Source: Cristatella mucedo (Eukaryota > Bryozoa > Phylactolaemata > Cristatellidae). From it: DNA of 64,000 nucleotides. The notes beneath the pieces were generated by a model. The model was not told the origin of the DNA. It was given only the letters and a program-made list of their open reading frames with translations, and did no database searches. The DNA lies in contig WPIO01000096.1 in NCBI GenBank assembly GCA_009760855.2, positions 365,001-429,000 on the forward strand, in the 5' to 3' direction. Every line of letters begins with the position of its first letter. The first letter of the stretch is position 1. A program made the translations under genes and the position numbers. This document shows positions 25,980 to 36,360 of the stretch, piece by piece.

Positions 25980-26225
25980 TTTAACAGTCTCTTTTGTATA
26001 ACGACAGAAGAGCCTTTACATCTATCACCGCCGCTTGCAGTGGCGATAAAGAATCGCCAACTACTGAATTCGAACCCACGACCTCGCGACCGAGGTCGTG
26101 AAAAGCAACCGCCCTACCTAGTGTGCCATTTACGTTGAGAGTAAAACTACCTCAGGACCGACCTCGGGACCAAGGTCGTGAAAAGCAAGCGCCCTACGTA
26201 GTGTGCCATCAACCTTGAGAGTAAA
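25980..26225 (-). mobile_element. SINE with duplicated head
   Basis: The body and head of the SINE run to about 26150; the head (CGACCTCG..ACCGAGGTCGTGAAAAGCAACCGCCCTAC..GTGTGCCAT..TTGAGAGTAAAA) is then repeated once more at 26155-26225. A partial tandem duplication including the B-box region. Confidence 0.7.
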
Positions 26226-26506
26226 ATGACAATATGCACGCGACCGTAGGTACATTGTGCGATACCTCTGCTACATTGTGCTGATACCTCTGCTGCTACG
26301 CACGCTCCGGAAAGGCTCGAAGAATTCGTTCCGGGCGGGTGTCATTGTTTTATTCGATTGTGCGACTAGCGCCGCCCCACTCTCCGATTGTGCTCAGCAA
26401 CTGCTAGCACAGCTGATCGATCACGTGCTCGCTCCCTGAGAGAGGCTGAATGAAACTGCAGCCGCATATTTGGCTGCAGCCCAGCCGCAGACTTCGCCCA
26501 CCCCAC

Positions 26507-27190
26507 GGGTTCGACGAATTACCTCAATCCACTGCAATTCACTTAATTAGGCTAGCAACGAACCGGACCTAAGCATTGCCGAGCTCAAATTTTGCGCTGA
26601 TATTGTAGTACATGTTCGAATTTATTTGTCCACAAAATTTCATTTCGCTGCAAGCACGCGCACTTATGCAAATGAGCTTTAACGCCAGACGCCTGTACCG
26701 AAATCCACCGCAATCCACTCCAATCCATTCTAGTTCCCGTCAAATCCGCCACAAATAAGCTGCGCACAGCTCCAAAAAATCTGGAATATCAAACTGCGCT
26801 ACGCGTACAATGTACCCAGAAATTTTAGTGAGATTCCGCTCACGCATTCTCACGAAGTCCACTGAAATAAGATTGCAGTGGCACAGGCCAATACCACAAT
26901 CCACCGAAATCCACCGCATTCCACCATGAAAAGGAAGAAATCCTGATCAAAAAGCTCCCTGCTTGATTGCATGTGACAGCACACTATACGACCACTGCAT
27001 TAAAAGATTTTCACTTTCATTGGCACAGCCGTTCTCGTGCAATGGGCTGCAATCAACTACAGTAGCCCGGGACAATACGGCAATCCGCTACAATTGACAG
27101 AATCCACCGAATTAAAAATTGAAATGCATTGCACCGAGCTCAGTTTTTATTGCATATTAAAGTGCACCGTGGTGTGTAAGAAAATGTGAC
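26507..27190 (-). repeat. Left arm of foldback-like element 1
   Basis: Reverse-complement landmarks shared with the right arm include AGCTCAAATTTTGCGCTGATATTGTAG, AATCCACCGAAATCCACC and TCCTGATCAAAAAGCTC. It carries the empty site for the LINE found in the right arm. Confidence 0.72.
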
Positions 27191-29500
27191 CTTCTCTCAC
27201 CAGCTTTGTTTGTAATTGTAACAGACAATCATAGATTGCTGTATTGTATCGGGCAATTGCCGTTGATTGACATGGACTTCGCAAGGTTGAACGCAAAAAA
27301 GGACAGCATGTGCACCCACAGTGAGGGTTATGTGGCTGGATAATTAGAAATTCAAACAGCCAATGTTCAGAAAATTTGAACCAGATTGCTGCAGAGACCG
27401 GGCCAGTGCCGTCGATTGCCGTGCATTGCCCTCGATTGTGCCTTTGTCAATTGTATAAAAGGATGTGGCACTTTTAATGCAGTGTATTGCAATACGCAGG
27501 AAAAATTGGAGCTTCTCTCAGCAACTGTCGGTCCATCTGTAACTGTCCGTTATGGATTGGCGTATTTCCCCGGGCCATTGCCGTAAATTGCCGTGGGTTG
27601 CCGTTGATTGAACTCGCATCATGGGTGAAAACTGAGCGCGCGCACACGTACATGTTACGTGGAATGAGAGTTGCAGTTTATTGCAGCAAATCTTTTCAAT
27701 TTTCCACGGGTTTTGCTATTGGTCAATACCGATGCTGTTGATTGCCGTGCATTGATGACAGTTAACAAACAAACACCTTGAAAATTCCACGGCTTTACTT
27801 TGGACGCAGCGGAATGTTATATGACAATTGAGGCTTCAGCCCTGCCAATTTCTCTTTAATTTGCCAGAAATTGGGGTATTGGTCTGGGACATTGTTGTCG
27901 ATTGCCGTTCATTACTCGCGATTGTACGTTCGCTTAGGGTTGAAAGGATTTGATTGCCCTTTTAACGCACTGGGCTGTGACAGGTAACATATATTTGATC
28001 TTGGCCCAGTCACTTTCCAGTGATTTTCGATGGACCATAATGGATTGCCGTATTCGGCCGGGCCATTGCCGTCTGTTGCCGTGCATTGCCCAAGATTAAA
28101 CGGTCAGAGCTGGTTGAAAGGATTGAAAGTATGTGCTCGAGCAGTGAAATGTTGCGTGGAATGAGAATTGGAGCTTGGTGCAGCCAATGTCTCGTCGATT
28201 TGCCACGGATTTCGGTATTGGTCTTTGCCATTGCTGTCGATTGCCGTGCATTGTTGACAAATAAGGTGCAAAATAGCTTGAAAGTCCTACGATTTCACTT
28301 TTAGCACAAATAAATGTGAAATGACAATCGGCACTTCCTGCAGCCAATTTAGTGTCAACTTGCCACGGATTGAAGTGGATTGCTGCTTCGAGCCGAGCCG
28401 TTGCCGTAGATTGCCATGCAATGCTCGAGATTGTACCAGCACAAGTGCTTAAAATGATGTGGTTGACTTTAACCAGTGTGCTTTGTATCGTGCATAAAAA
28501 ATTGAAACATTGCGAAACCGATTTCAGGGCATTTTGCATCAGATTGCTGTAAATTGAGGTATTGCTAAGGACCATTGCAATCAATTGCAGTGCATTGCTG
28601 CCGAATGATCGAGGCGATTGTAGTGAAATTGTGGGATTACACAATAACCAAAAATTAGAGCAACGTGCAATCACTATTAGAATTTACAGTGTACGCATTC
28701 TGGTCGTTTTTTGGCGGGTTGCGGTACATTGACGTACTGGCCGGGCAGTTGTAATCGATTACAGTGAATGACTGCGGAATGGCTGAGGCAATTACAGTGA
28801 AGTTATGCGCGTACACAATAACAGAAGAGTAGAGCAGCGTGCAATTATAGTTATAGCTTCTAGTGTACTCGTTTTGGTTGATGAGTGGCGGACTGCAGCG
28901 GATTTCGGCAGAGTGAGGTGGATTGCGGTATGGGACCGGCTCATTGCAGTCGGTCGCAATTCATTGCACGAGAACGCGTGTGCACAATGGAGCAAAATTG
29001 GGTGGATGCACTTTGAACTGAGTCTAGTCCTATATGCAATGTCAATTAGAGCTTCGCGATGGCGGTTTGAGGATGATTTGCAGTGGAATAGAGTGGATTT
29101 TTGTAGTTTTCCAGGTCATTTCATGCGATTACCGCCCATTGCCACAGTTCGAGGTTGCACATTTTTTTTAATTTTACGTGGTTGTGCACACAGCATGATG
29201 CGCTTTATAATGCAATAAAAACTGGAGCTCCGTCTATTGGATTTCAATTTTTTATTTGGTGGATTCTGTAAATTGTACTGAATTGCGGTATTGGCCCGGG
29301 CTACTGCAGTCAATTGCAGCTCATTGCACGAGAACGGCCGTGCCAATGCAAGTGAAAATTATTTAATGCAATTGTCGCAGAGCATGCTGTCAAATGCAAT
29401 CAAATAGAGAGCTTTTTGATCAGGATTTTATTCGTTTCATGTTGAAATGCAGTCGATTTTGGTAGATTTCGGTGGATTGCTGTATTTGCCTGGCCACTGC
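27191..29500 (+). repeat. Tandem array of about 170-bp units inside foldback-like element 1
   Basis: The core GTATTGG-CCGGGCCATTGCCGTCGATTGCCGTGCATTG recurs, with drift, at about 27244, 27400, 27566, 27718, 27876, 28049, 28213, 28384, 28560, 28733, 28927, 29110, 29288 and 29480. Spacings run from 152 to 194 bp, rising rightward. CATTGCACGAGAACG in several units also occurs in the 17.3-18.8 kb array. Confidence 0.8.
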
Positions 29501-29769
29501 AATCTTATTTCAGTAGACTTCGTGAGAACGCTTAAGCGGAATCTGGCGAAATGGTCTGGGTACATCATACGTGTAGCACAGTTTGGTATTCCAAACTTTT
29601 TGGAGCTGTTCGCAGCTGATTTGTGGTGGATTTGACGGGAACTAGAATGGATTGGGGTGGATTGTGCTGGATTTTGGTACAGGCGTCCAGCGTCAAAGCT
29701 CATTTGCATAAGTTCGCGTGCTCGAAGCGACATGAAATTTGGTGGACAGATACATTCGAAAGTGCAATG

Positions 29770-30206
29770 TATGTAACGTAATTTAAAGTATCTCCGTCTG
29801 TAACACCACAAAGTCATAAATACCGTGTGGGTGTATAGCGAACTCACAGCCTAAGCGGCTTTCGGTATGCAGTCGGTAGCCAACAGACTTTTTCTCACGC
29901 AACATAGAGAAAGTGGGAAGCATAGCAGAGTCAGGAGAGCAGTTGAGGTAGGGAGTAGCATGGAAGTAGCAGCTCAGGACTGCTGAAAAGGATGAGCCAT
30001 AGTCGGCAGTAGGAGAGTAGATGTCGTTTCATAAGAATGGTGGAAGCGAGTTCCACAGTCTAGGACATGCCGAGCTAAAGCTTCTGTCGCCAACGGTCTT
30101 TAAGCGGAGGAATGGAGCGGCTAATTAATTGTCTACACAGGAACTGAGGGCGCGAACAAGCTGAAACTGATGCGGCAGTTCAGCTAGGTACAAAGGAGCC
30201 AAGCCG
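29770..30206 (-). mobile_element. LINE family B inserted in right arm of foldback-like element 1
   Basis: Starts at a TGTAACGTAAT tail, then TCTCCGTCTGTAACACCACA, and runs collinearly with 4484-4920, ending GAGCCAAGCCGT. The left arm, about 26613-26625, shows the uninterrupted sequence, so the insertion is later than the arms. Confidence 0.82.
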
Positions 30207-30275
30207 TACTACAATATCAGCCCAAAATTTGAGCTTGGCAACCCTAACGTCTGGTCATTGCAAGCCTAATTAGAG

Positions 30276-30590
30276 TGGATTTCGGTGGATTGTGGTGGAT
30301 TGCGGTGGATTGCGGTGGATTGCGGTGGATTGCGGTGGATTGCGGTGGATTGCGGTGGATTGCGGTGGATTGCGGTGGATTGCGGTGGATTGCGGTGGAT
30401 TGCGGTGGATTGCGGTGGATTGCGGTGGATTGCGGTGGATTGCGGTGGATTGCGGTGGATTGCTGTGGATTGCTGTGGATTGCTGTGGATTGCTGTGGAT
30501 TGCTGTGGATTGCTGTGGATTGCGGTGGATTGCGGTGGATTGCGGTGAATTGCTGTGGATTGCTGTGGATTGTGTGGATTGCGGTAATTC
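30276..30590. repeat. 10-bp array TGGATTGCGG
   Basis: About 30 tandem copies, mostly identical, with a GCTG variant block in the second half. The left arm has only two or three related units at the equivalent place, so this is a one-sided expansion. The open frames (DCGGLRWIAV etc.) are artefacts. Confidence 0.95.
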
Positions 30591-31183
30591 GTCGAACCCC
30601 CTCTGCCAGCGGTTTCGTTCGATCCCATTGGTGAAAGGACTGCAGACGCTGCAATCGAGAGAGCATCAGCATCAGCATCTGCATCTGCATCAGCGACGAA
30701 GTCAATGAGGAATGACTTGGAAATTTTGCTTACTATGATTCCAGGCGAGCTTTTTATGAATACTATACTATTGTAGCCGAGTTCCAGGGGTCAGAGGCTA
30801 TTTCCCGCCAAGCCCCGCCATACTCCGGCTACACTGCCGCTCGCCATTCTGCAAAGATAGGGTAAGACGAGCGGCCGTCAGGTTAGACCTCTTTATAATG
30901 TAGCATGCGCCAACAACAACAGGGGAACTAAACAAGTCTACAGGGATGTCCTATAATGTACACTAAATGTACACTAAATGTACACAGAATGCACACTAAA
31001 GGGGTGCCACACGACGGGGCAAGCGCAAATTAGCCGCGTTACAGACTCCATTCCAACAGTACGAGAGACCGCCGTAAAAGATCCAGCTAGCTGAGTAACT
31101 GCTTGGCTAGCCGGAGTCGACGTCCATCACAGTCAAGAGCTTCCGCCGAAAGACAACAACTCACGAGGGGACCACAAACAGGT

Positions 31184-31568
31184 TAATAATAATAATAATG
31201 CACTTAATAAAGCGCCCTCGGAGAACTTAGTCTCTTTCTAGGCACTTTACAATTGCTGCAAAGGGAAATGCAATTGAATGGTAAGTAAAATCATGCTGGA
31301 AAAACAAACAAAATGTATAAAATGGTTTGGGGTGACATGCACACGGTCAGCATGCAAATTTGGTTAGTGGCAGCATGCACAGTGTCAGCACGCATAACCA
31401 CACCAAGGACGAATCACAGGGACCCACTGAATGCTGTCCTAAATATGTGTTTTTAAGTTCCTTTTAAATGTGGTCAGGTCAACGGATGTTTTGACGCAGG
31501 TCGGGAGTAAGTTCCAGGCTTTGGGAGCATACGAACTAAATGCACGGTCTCCAAAGGATTTGAGGCTA
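31184..31568 (-). mobile_element. LINE family A, 3' end with tail, in foldback-like element 2
   Basis: AATAATAATAATGCACTTAATAAAGCGCCCTC and all 3' landmarks to GGTCTCCAAAGGATTTGAGG. Directly followed by a second, longer family A copy in the same direction. Confidence 0.82.
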
Positions 31569-31609
31569 CACGGAGAACACTGAATATACAAGTCGCAACA
31601 ACGAGAGCG

Positions 31610-33085
31610 CTAATAATAATAATAATAATAATGATGCACTTGATAAAGCGCCCTCAGAGAACTCAATCTCTTTCTAGGCGCTTTACATTTGCTGCAAAGG
31701 AAAACTCGATTAAATGGTGAGTAATATCATGCTTGATAAACAACATGAATACCGTGGTTAGGGGTAACATGCACAGAGTCAGCATACAAGTATGGTTAGG
31801 TGGCAGCATGCACAGTGTCAGCACCCATAAGCACATGAAAGACGAATCACAGGGACCCACTAAATGCTGTCCTAAATAATGTGTTTTTAAGTTCTTTTTA
31901 AATGTGGTCAAGTCAGGGGATGTTCTGACGCAAGTCGGGAGGGAGTTCCAGACTTTGGGAGCCTACGAACTCAACGTACGGTCTCCATTGAATTCAAGGT
32001 TTGTACGAGGTATTGGTAAACTGTTGGATTCCGAAAAGTGGGTGGAACGATGCTTGGCCTGGTGGGTGGTACGATGCTTGGCTTAGTGGGTGAGCAGATC
32101 TGAGAGGTAGGCTCGAGCCAAAAAATGAAGCTACCTAAAAGTGAATGACGAAACCTTGAAGTCGATGCGTTGTTTGACTGGGAACCAGTGCAGGTCGGCG
32201 AGAAGTGGTGTGATGTGGCAAGTGCGACGCTCACGACAGACAAGCCTAGCTGCAGAGTTTTGCACCAGCTGCAATCGCCTGATCGCACATGCTGGTAGGC
32301 CAGCAAGCAGTGAGTTGCAGAAGTAAAGACGGGATGTCACCAATGCATGGACCAATTTGGACGTGGTATCCTTATCTAAACAAGCCTAACTTTTAGCAAT
32401 GTTACGTAGCTGAAAGTAGGTAGACTTGATTATGGAGCTTATGTGGTTGTCTAACGAGAGGTAACTTTGGAACATGACACCTAGATTTCGAGCTGATTCA
32501 ACTGGAGATATGCTGGCAGAGCCAATTTTGAGTTTCAGCCTTTTTAATTTGTAAATCCCACTGGGTTTGCGCATAACTAGTAAGTTAGTTTTATCGTCAT
32601 TTAGTTTTAGAAAATTTGCTGCCATCCATGTGCGGATGTCATCAATACATGCAGCAAGTGAGTTGAATGAATTCGAGGTGCTCAAAGGCTGGTGGGGATC
32701 AAAGCAAAGGTACAACTGAGTGTCATCCGCATAGAAGTTAAATCCTAGATTGTGCTTGGCAATCATATCAGCAAGAGGGAGAGTATAAACCATGAAACTT
32801 GCCAGACCTAACACGGAGCCCTGAGGTACCCCATATTTCAGAGGTACCTCTGATGATCTTTGTCCATTCATGTCAATACTCTGGAGTCTCCCACCGAGAT
32901 TGGACCTGAACCACTGCAGAGCAGTGCCAGTGATGCCCAGGCGAGATGAGAGGCGCTCTGGAAGAACTCTGTGATCGATAGTATCAAAAGCTGCCGAAAG
33001 ATCAAGCAAAACTAGCAGAGACACTCTACATATGTCTGAATTCCTAAGTAGGTCGTTGTACACCCTATGCAATTCTTATTCTGCG
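31610..33085 (-). mobile_element. LINE family A, longest copy, with reverse-transcriptase relic
   Basis: The 3' tail at about 31612. On the - strand 33072-32386 is open for 228 aa: LLDLSAAFDTIDH (RT motif), PQGSVLG, FYADDTQL (catalytic YADD), LNDDKTNLLV and LGVMFQSYLSL, the order of CR1/L2-clade reverse transcriptases. The C-terminal part continues in another frame (32355-32131, VTSRLYFCNSLLAGLPACAI), and again near 31911-31663 (FKKNLKTHYLG). 5'-truncated; endonuclease and ORF1 absent; frameshifted, so not functional. Confidence 0.88.
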
Positions 33086-33375
33086 GATCCAGCTCCGCTC
33101 GGGCATTGGGCTTTGCTTTCGAGGCCGCGTCACTGGAGCACGCCTGAAATCATCCAGGTGCATAATTCGGCGAGACCAGGAGCCTCCAACACCGCGACTT
33201 ACTCGGCTAACTTATCCTACTCAAAACCCCGGTGACCTCTTCTCACCGCACATCTGGCCATGCCAAAGGTCAGACCCGGGCCGGGCCGGTGACCCTTACC
33301 ACATAACAGCCGTCCTGTCCCAGCCGACCGAATATATCCTGGGTACACTATATCAAAGCAAAGAAGACCTCCACA

Positions 33376-33376
33376 G

Positions 33377-33452
<76 letters not shown>
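33376..33452. repeat. CT microsatellite
   Basis: About 75 bp of CT dinucleotides in the core of foldback-like element 2. Confidence 0.95.
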
Positions 33453-33455
<3 letters not shown>

Positions 33456-34470
33456 GTCTAGCTCCCTCTTTCTTGTTTGGTTTAACAGAATTTATTTGCC
33501 CCTGTTTGGAATATTTGGATAATAAACTGCCAATAAACTTTCCGCGATGACCGCTGCTGTGGCTGATGTTCTTGGCTGCCACCCTTCACTCTCCGGGCAG
33601 GTCGAAAATAATATAAATAATTAAAATTAAATTAAATTAAAATTAATTATTAATTAAAATTAAAAAGCGATCGAAACACTTAAGGGTGTTGCTACTTCGT
33701 TTACGTGCTTTACTGGAGATTTGTCTTACTCTGCAGCTCGGCTGATACTTTAAAAGCCAGATATATCTCATTAACAAAATTGAAAAAAATACTTCCGTCC
33801 AACAAGGCTATGGCATATACAGTACTTGCTTAATCGCGCTCAGCCTGGGCCGTGCGGTGGTAAGTCTCAAGCCCGCAGCCTGGTGACCTATAGAGTTCAA
33901 CGAAGGTTTCTGCAGGACCACTTGTCGCAGGACTGGGCCCTTCGGGGGTGCACTTGGTGCATCCAGTGCACTCCTTTTGTACCGAGCGTCTCGCGGAAGT
34001 AATTCGTGTCTGTTGCGTAGGCTCCCACTTTTCACTCCAACAGCTTCGGGGTGCACTTGCCGCTCGGGCTGTCGCTGCGAAATTCGATATGTCGCTGCAA
34101 AATTGCGCAAAACTCTGTCGCTGCGAAATTTCAGGCGTCCTTCCGCCTGGTGATTGCCTTCGCCGAGAGTGTCGCCTGCGGTTTCAGATATCACGTGTGA
34201 ATCGGGAAACCATAAGACCCTTGTAATTTATGGCGTCCTAAAGAAAGTTTCCCCGCCTCTTCTTCTCAAACCTCAGTCCTACCTGCCATAAGTCCTGGAA
34301 TTCTACAGCACAGAGCGTGTGCTGAATTCGGAATTTTGGAGGGGCTTACATTATGGGTAATTGGAGAATTATGAATTATGTAGGAGTGTATTCATCAGAA
34401 GAAATATAGAGGATTTTCTTATTTGACTAAACCCAACGTGCATCCAGGCTAGATTCAGTTGGCTGGAACT
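33453..34470. other. Core of foldback-like element 2
   Basis: Includes an AATTAAAATT-rich patch at 33605-33665 and a GCTGCGAAATT-containing stretch near 34070-34130 with three partly repeated segments (GTCGCTGCGAAATTCG, GTCGCTGCAAAATTGCG, GTCGCTGCGAAATTTC). No known protein domain. Confidence 0.5.
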
Positions 34471-35379
34471 GGACGACTCTCGTGACATTAGGGCTAGGCC
34501 GCGGTCTGACCTATGAGCATTCGGTGTGGCGAGAGGTCACCGGGGCTCTTGGGTAATCGAAGTTGGCCGACTAAGTCGTGGTATTGGATGCTTCCGGTCT
34601 CGCAGAGTTATGCGCGGATGGATGCACGCTTGCTCTGGCGATGCGGCCACGCAGGCAAAGCAACGACTGCCCAAGGCCCGAGCGGAGCTGGATACCACGC
34701 TCGTTGTTACGGCTTGTATGTATGGCGTGCCCCCCTGTAGAGAGTTGACTGGTGCTCTCCCTCTTTCGGCAGAAGCTCTCGACTGGGTAGACGTCGACTC
34801 TGACTAGCCAAGCAGTTACTCAGCTGGCCGGATCTTTGACGGCGTCCGCTTGTACTCTTGGGACGCAGTCGGTGCAACGGCGGGACTCCGGGAGCCGACT
34901 AAGCAACTGACAGGTGTTCTCGCTCCCCTATAAGTTACTTTGCGTGGGATTCGCCCTGTAGGCTTGTGTAGCTCCCCTGTTGTTGTTGGCCCATGCGATA
35001 TTATAAAGAGGTTAAAACCTGACGGCCGCTCGTCTTACCTTAGCTCAGCGTCATGGCGTGAGGCGGCGTGGCTTAAGCATTGTGGGGCACGGCGGTAAAA
35101 GCCTGTGGCCCTTGGATCTCGGCTGCAAATATATGTCACGTAACCTGTGCTGACCGTCCGTTCACTGAAAATTAATGGGACAAACTCAGGTCGCAGCAAT
35201 CCGTCCTAACTAAGGCCAAGTTTCAAGACCAAGGCAGAGTTTGCTTTTCAAAAGGAAATGCTAAATCGACAGATGCATGTCACCCATCAAGCATCTCTGT
35301 AGCAGCTCTGAGGTCAGATTCTTAGCGATCCTTGCAGCACTATATATTTCACTTTCACTTGTAACTTCATTCTCAGCAA

Positions 35380-35560
35380 ACAATCACACTTGCATGCTGA
35401 CCGTGCTCATATCGCTCGTAGCCATGTCATCCTTGTTGTTTATCGAGCATGCTACCGCTAACCATCTGATCGGGTTTTCTTTGCAGCAAATGTAAAGTGC
35501 CTAGAAAAAGATTGAGTTATCTAAGAGCACTTTATCAAGGGTGTTAATATTGTTATTGAA
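35380..35560 (+). mobile_element. LINE family A, 3' UTR and end
   Basis: CACTTGCATGCTGACCGTGC, TTGTTTATCGAGCATGCTACCG, GCAGCAAATGTAAAGTGCCTAGA, CACTTTATCAAGG. Confidence 0.75.
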
Positions 35561-35639
35561 AAAAATCCGACTCCAACTCCACAGTACCAGCTCCATTGCA
35601 CTCTCCAACCTTTTTTGTCTGGTGCACCACAGTAGTTTA

Positions 35640-36360
35640 ATTTAGTAATATTAATTTAAATAAACTACGCTATCGGAGAAACTAAATCTCTTTCTAGGCT
35701 CTTTAAGGTGCTGTAAAAAAAGCACGATCGTGTGGTCAGTGGTGACATGAACAATGTCAACAAGTGTAACATGATTAGAGGCGACATGCTGTGTCACCAT
35801 GAAAAATACGGCTAGTTGTAGCATGCACAGTGCGAGCGTGCATAAGCGCACAAACGATGAATCACAAAAATCCAATAAATGCTGCTATAAACTGGTGACC
35901 ATTCTAGCTTCTTAAATTTAGTCAAGTCAGGGATGTGACGTCAGTTGGGAGTGAGTTCAATCCATGGAAGCGAACGAAATGAAAGATCAGTCTCACAAGT
36001 ATTTAAGGCGCGTACGAGGTACGAGCTAAACGGTTTGAGTCAGAAAAGCATGCTACCCAGACTGACGGGGGAGTAGCTCTGTTAAACAGGCTGGAGCCAG
36101 AGAATCGAGGGGTCTGAAAGTGAGCGCCATAATCTAAAGGTCGATATGCTTCTTGATTGGGAGCCAGTGCAGGTCGGCGAGAATTGGTTAGATCACGGCA
36201 GCCAAGCCGAGCTGCAGATTTTTGCGTCAGCTGTATACGTCCGTCCAAGCAGCTATTTACAAAATTCAAGACTGGACGCCAGAAATGCTCGGAACAATTG
36301 ACCGGCGTAGTATCCCTGTCTAAGCAAGTTCGAACTTTAGCGAAGTTTCAGCAGAGTTCT
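35640..36360 (-). mobile_element. LINE family A, diverged 3' region
   Basis: Landmarks GAAACTAAATCTCTTTCTAGGC, GGTGACATGAACAATGTCAAC, GAGCCAGTGCAGGTCGGCGAGAA and AGCTGCAGATTTTTGCGTCAGC. The - strand has remnants of the ORF C-terminus (36269-36003). Confidence 0.75.

Larger units (their letters stand above)
26507..30599. mobile_element. Foldback-like element 1: long inverted repeats built on tandem units
   Basis: The left end GGGTTCGACGAATTACC and the right end GGTAATTCGTCGAACCC are exact reverse complements, and matching continues inward: 26507-27190 is the inverse of 29150-30599 once a LINE (29770-30206) and an expanded 10-bp repeat (30276-30580) are removed from the right arm. Outside both ends similarity stops. 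Orientation switches near 27190; from there to the right end the sequence is a row of diverged 150-195-bp units in one direction. No transposase ORF was seen, so if mobile it is non-autonomous. No clear target-site duplication found. Confidence 0.72.
30770..35133. mobile_element. Foldback-like element 2, with nested LINEs
   Basis: 30770-31182 is the inverse of about 34720-35133: for example GTAAGACGAGCGGCCGTCAG and ACAACAACAGGGG on the left answer CCCCTGTTGTTGTTGG and CTGACGGCCGCTCGTCTTAC on the right. The left arm resumes after the LINEs: 33110-33320 is the inverse of 34480-34640 (CCGGTGACCTCT, GCGACTTACTCGGC). Without the LINEs each arm is about 600-650 bp and the element about 2.4 kb. The core (33320-34470) has no recognised transposase. 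It lies only about 170 bp from element 1. Confidence 0.72.

Noticed and set aside
30244-30708. Repeat proteins with PQSTAIHRN or GGLRWIAVDC
   Set aside because: 10-bp array; frames cycle through all three phases and both strands are open.
32386-33072. Active LINE reverse transcriptase
   Set aside because: The C-terminal part is frameshifted, and the N-terminal endonuclease and ORF1 are missing; it is a dead fragment.
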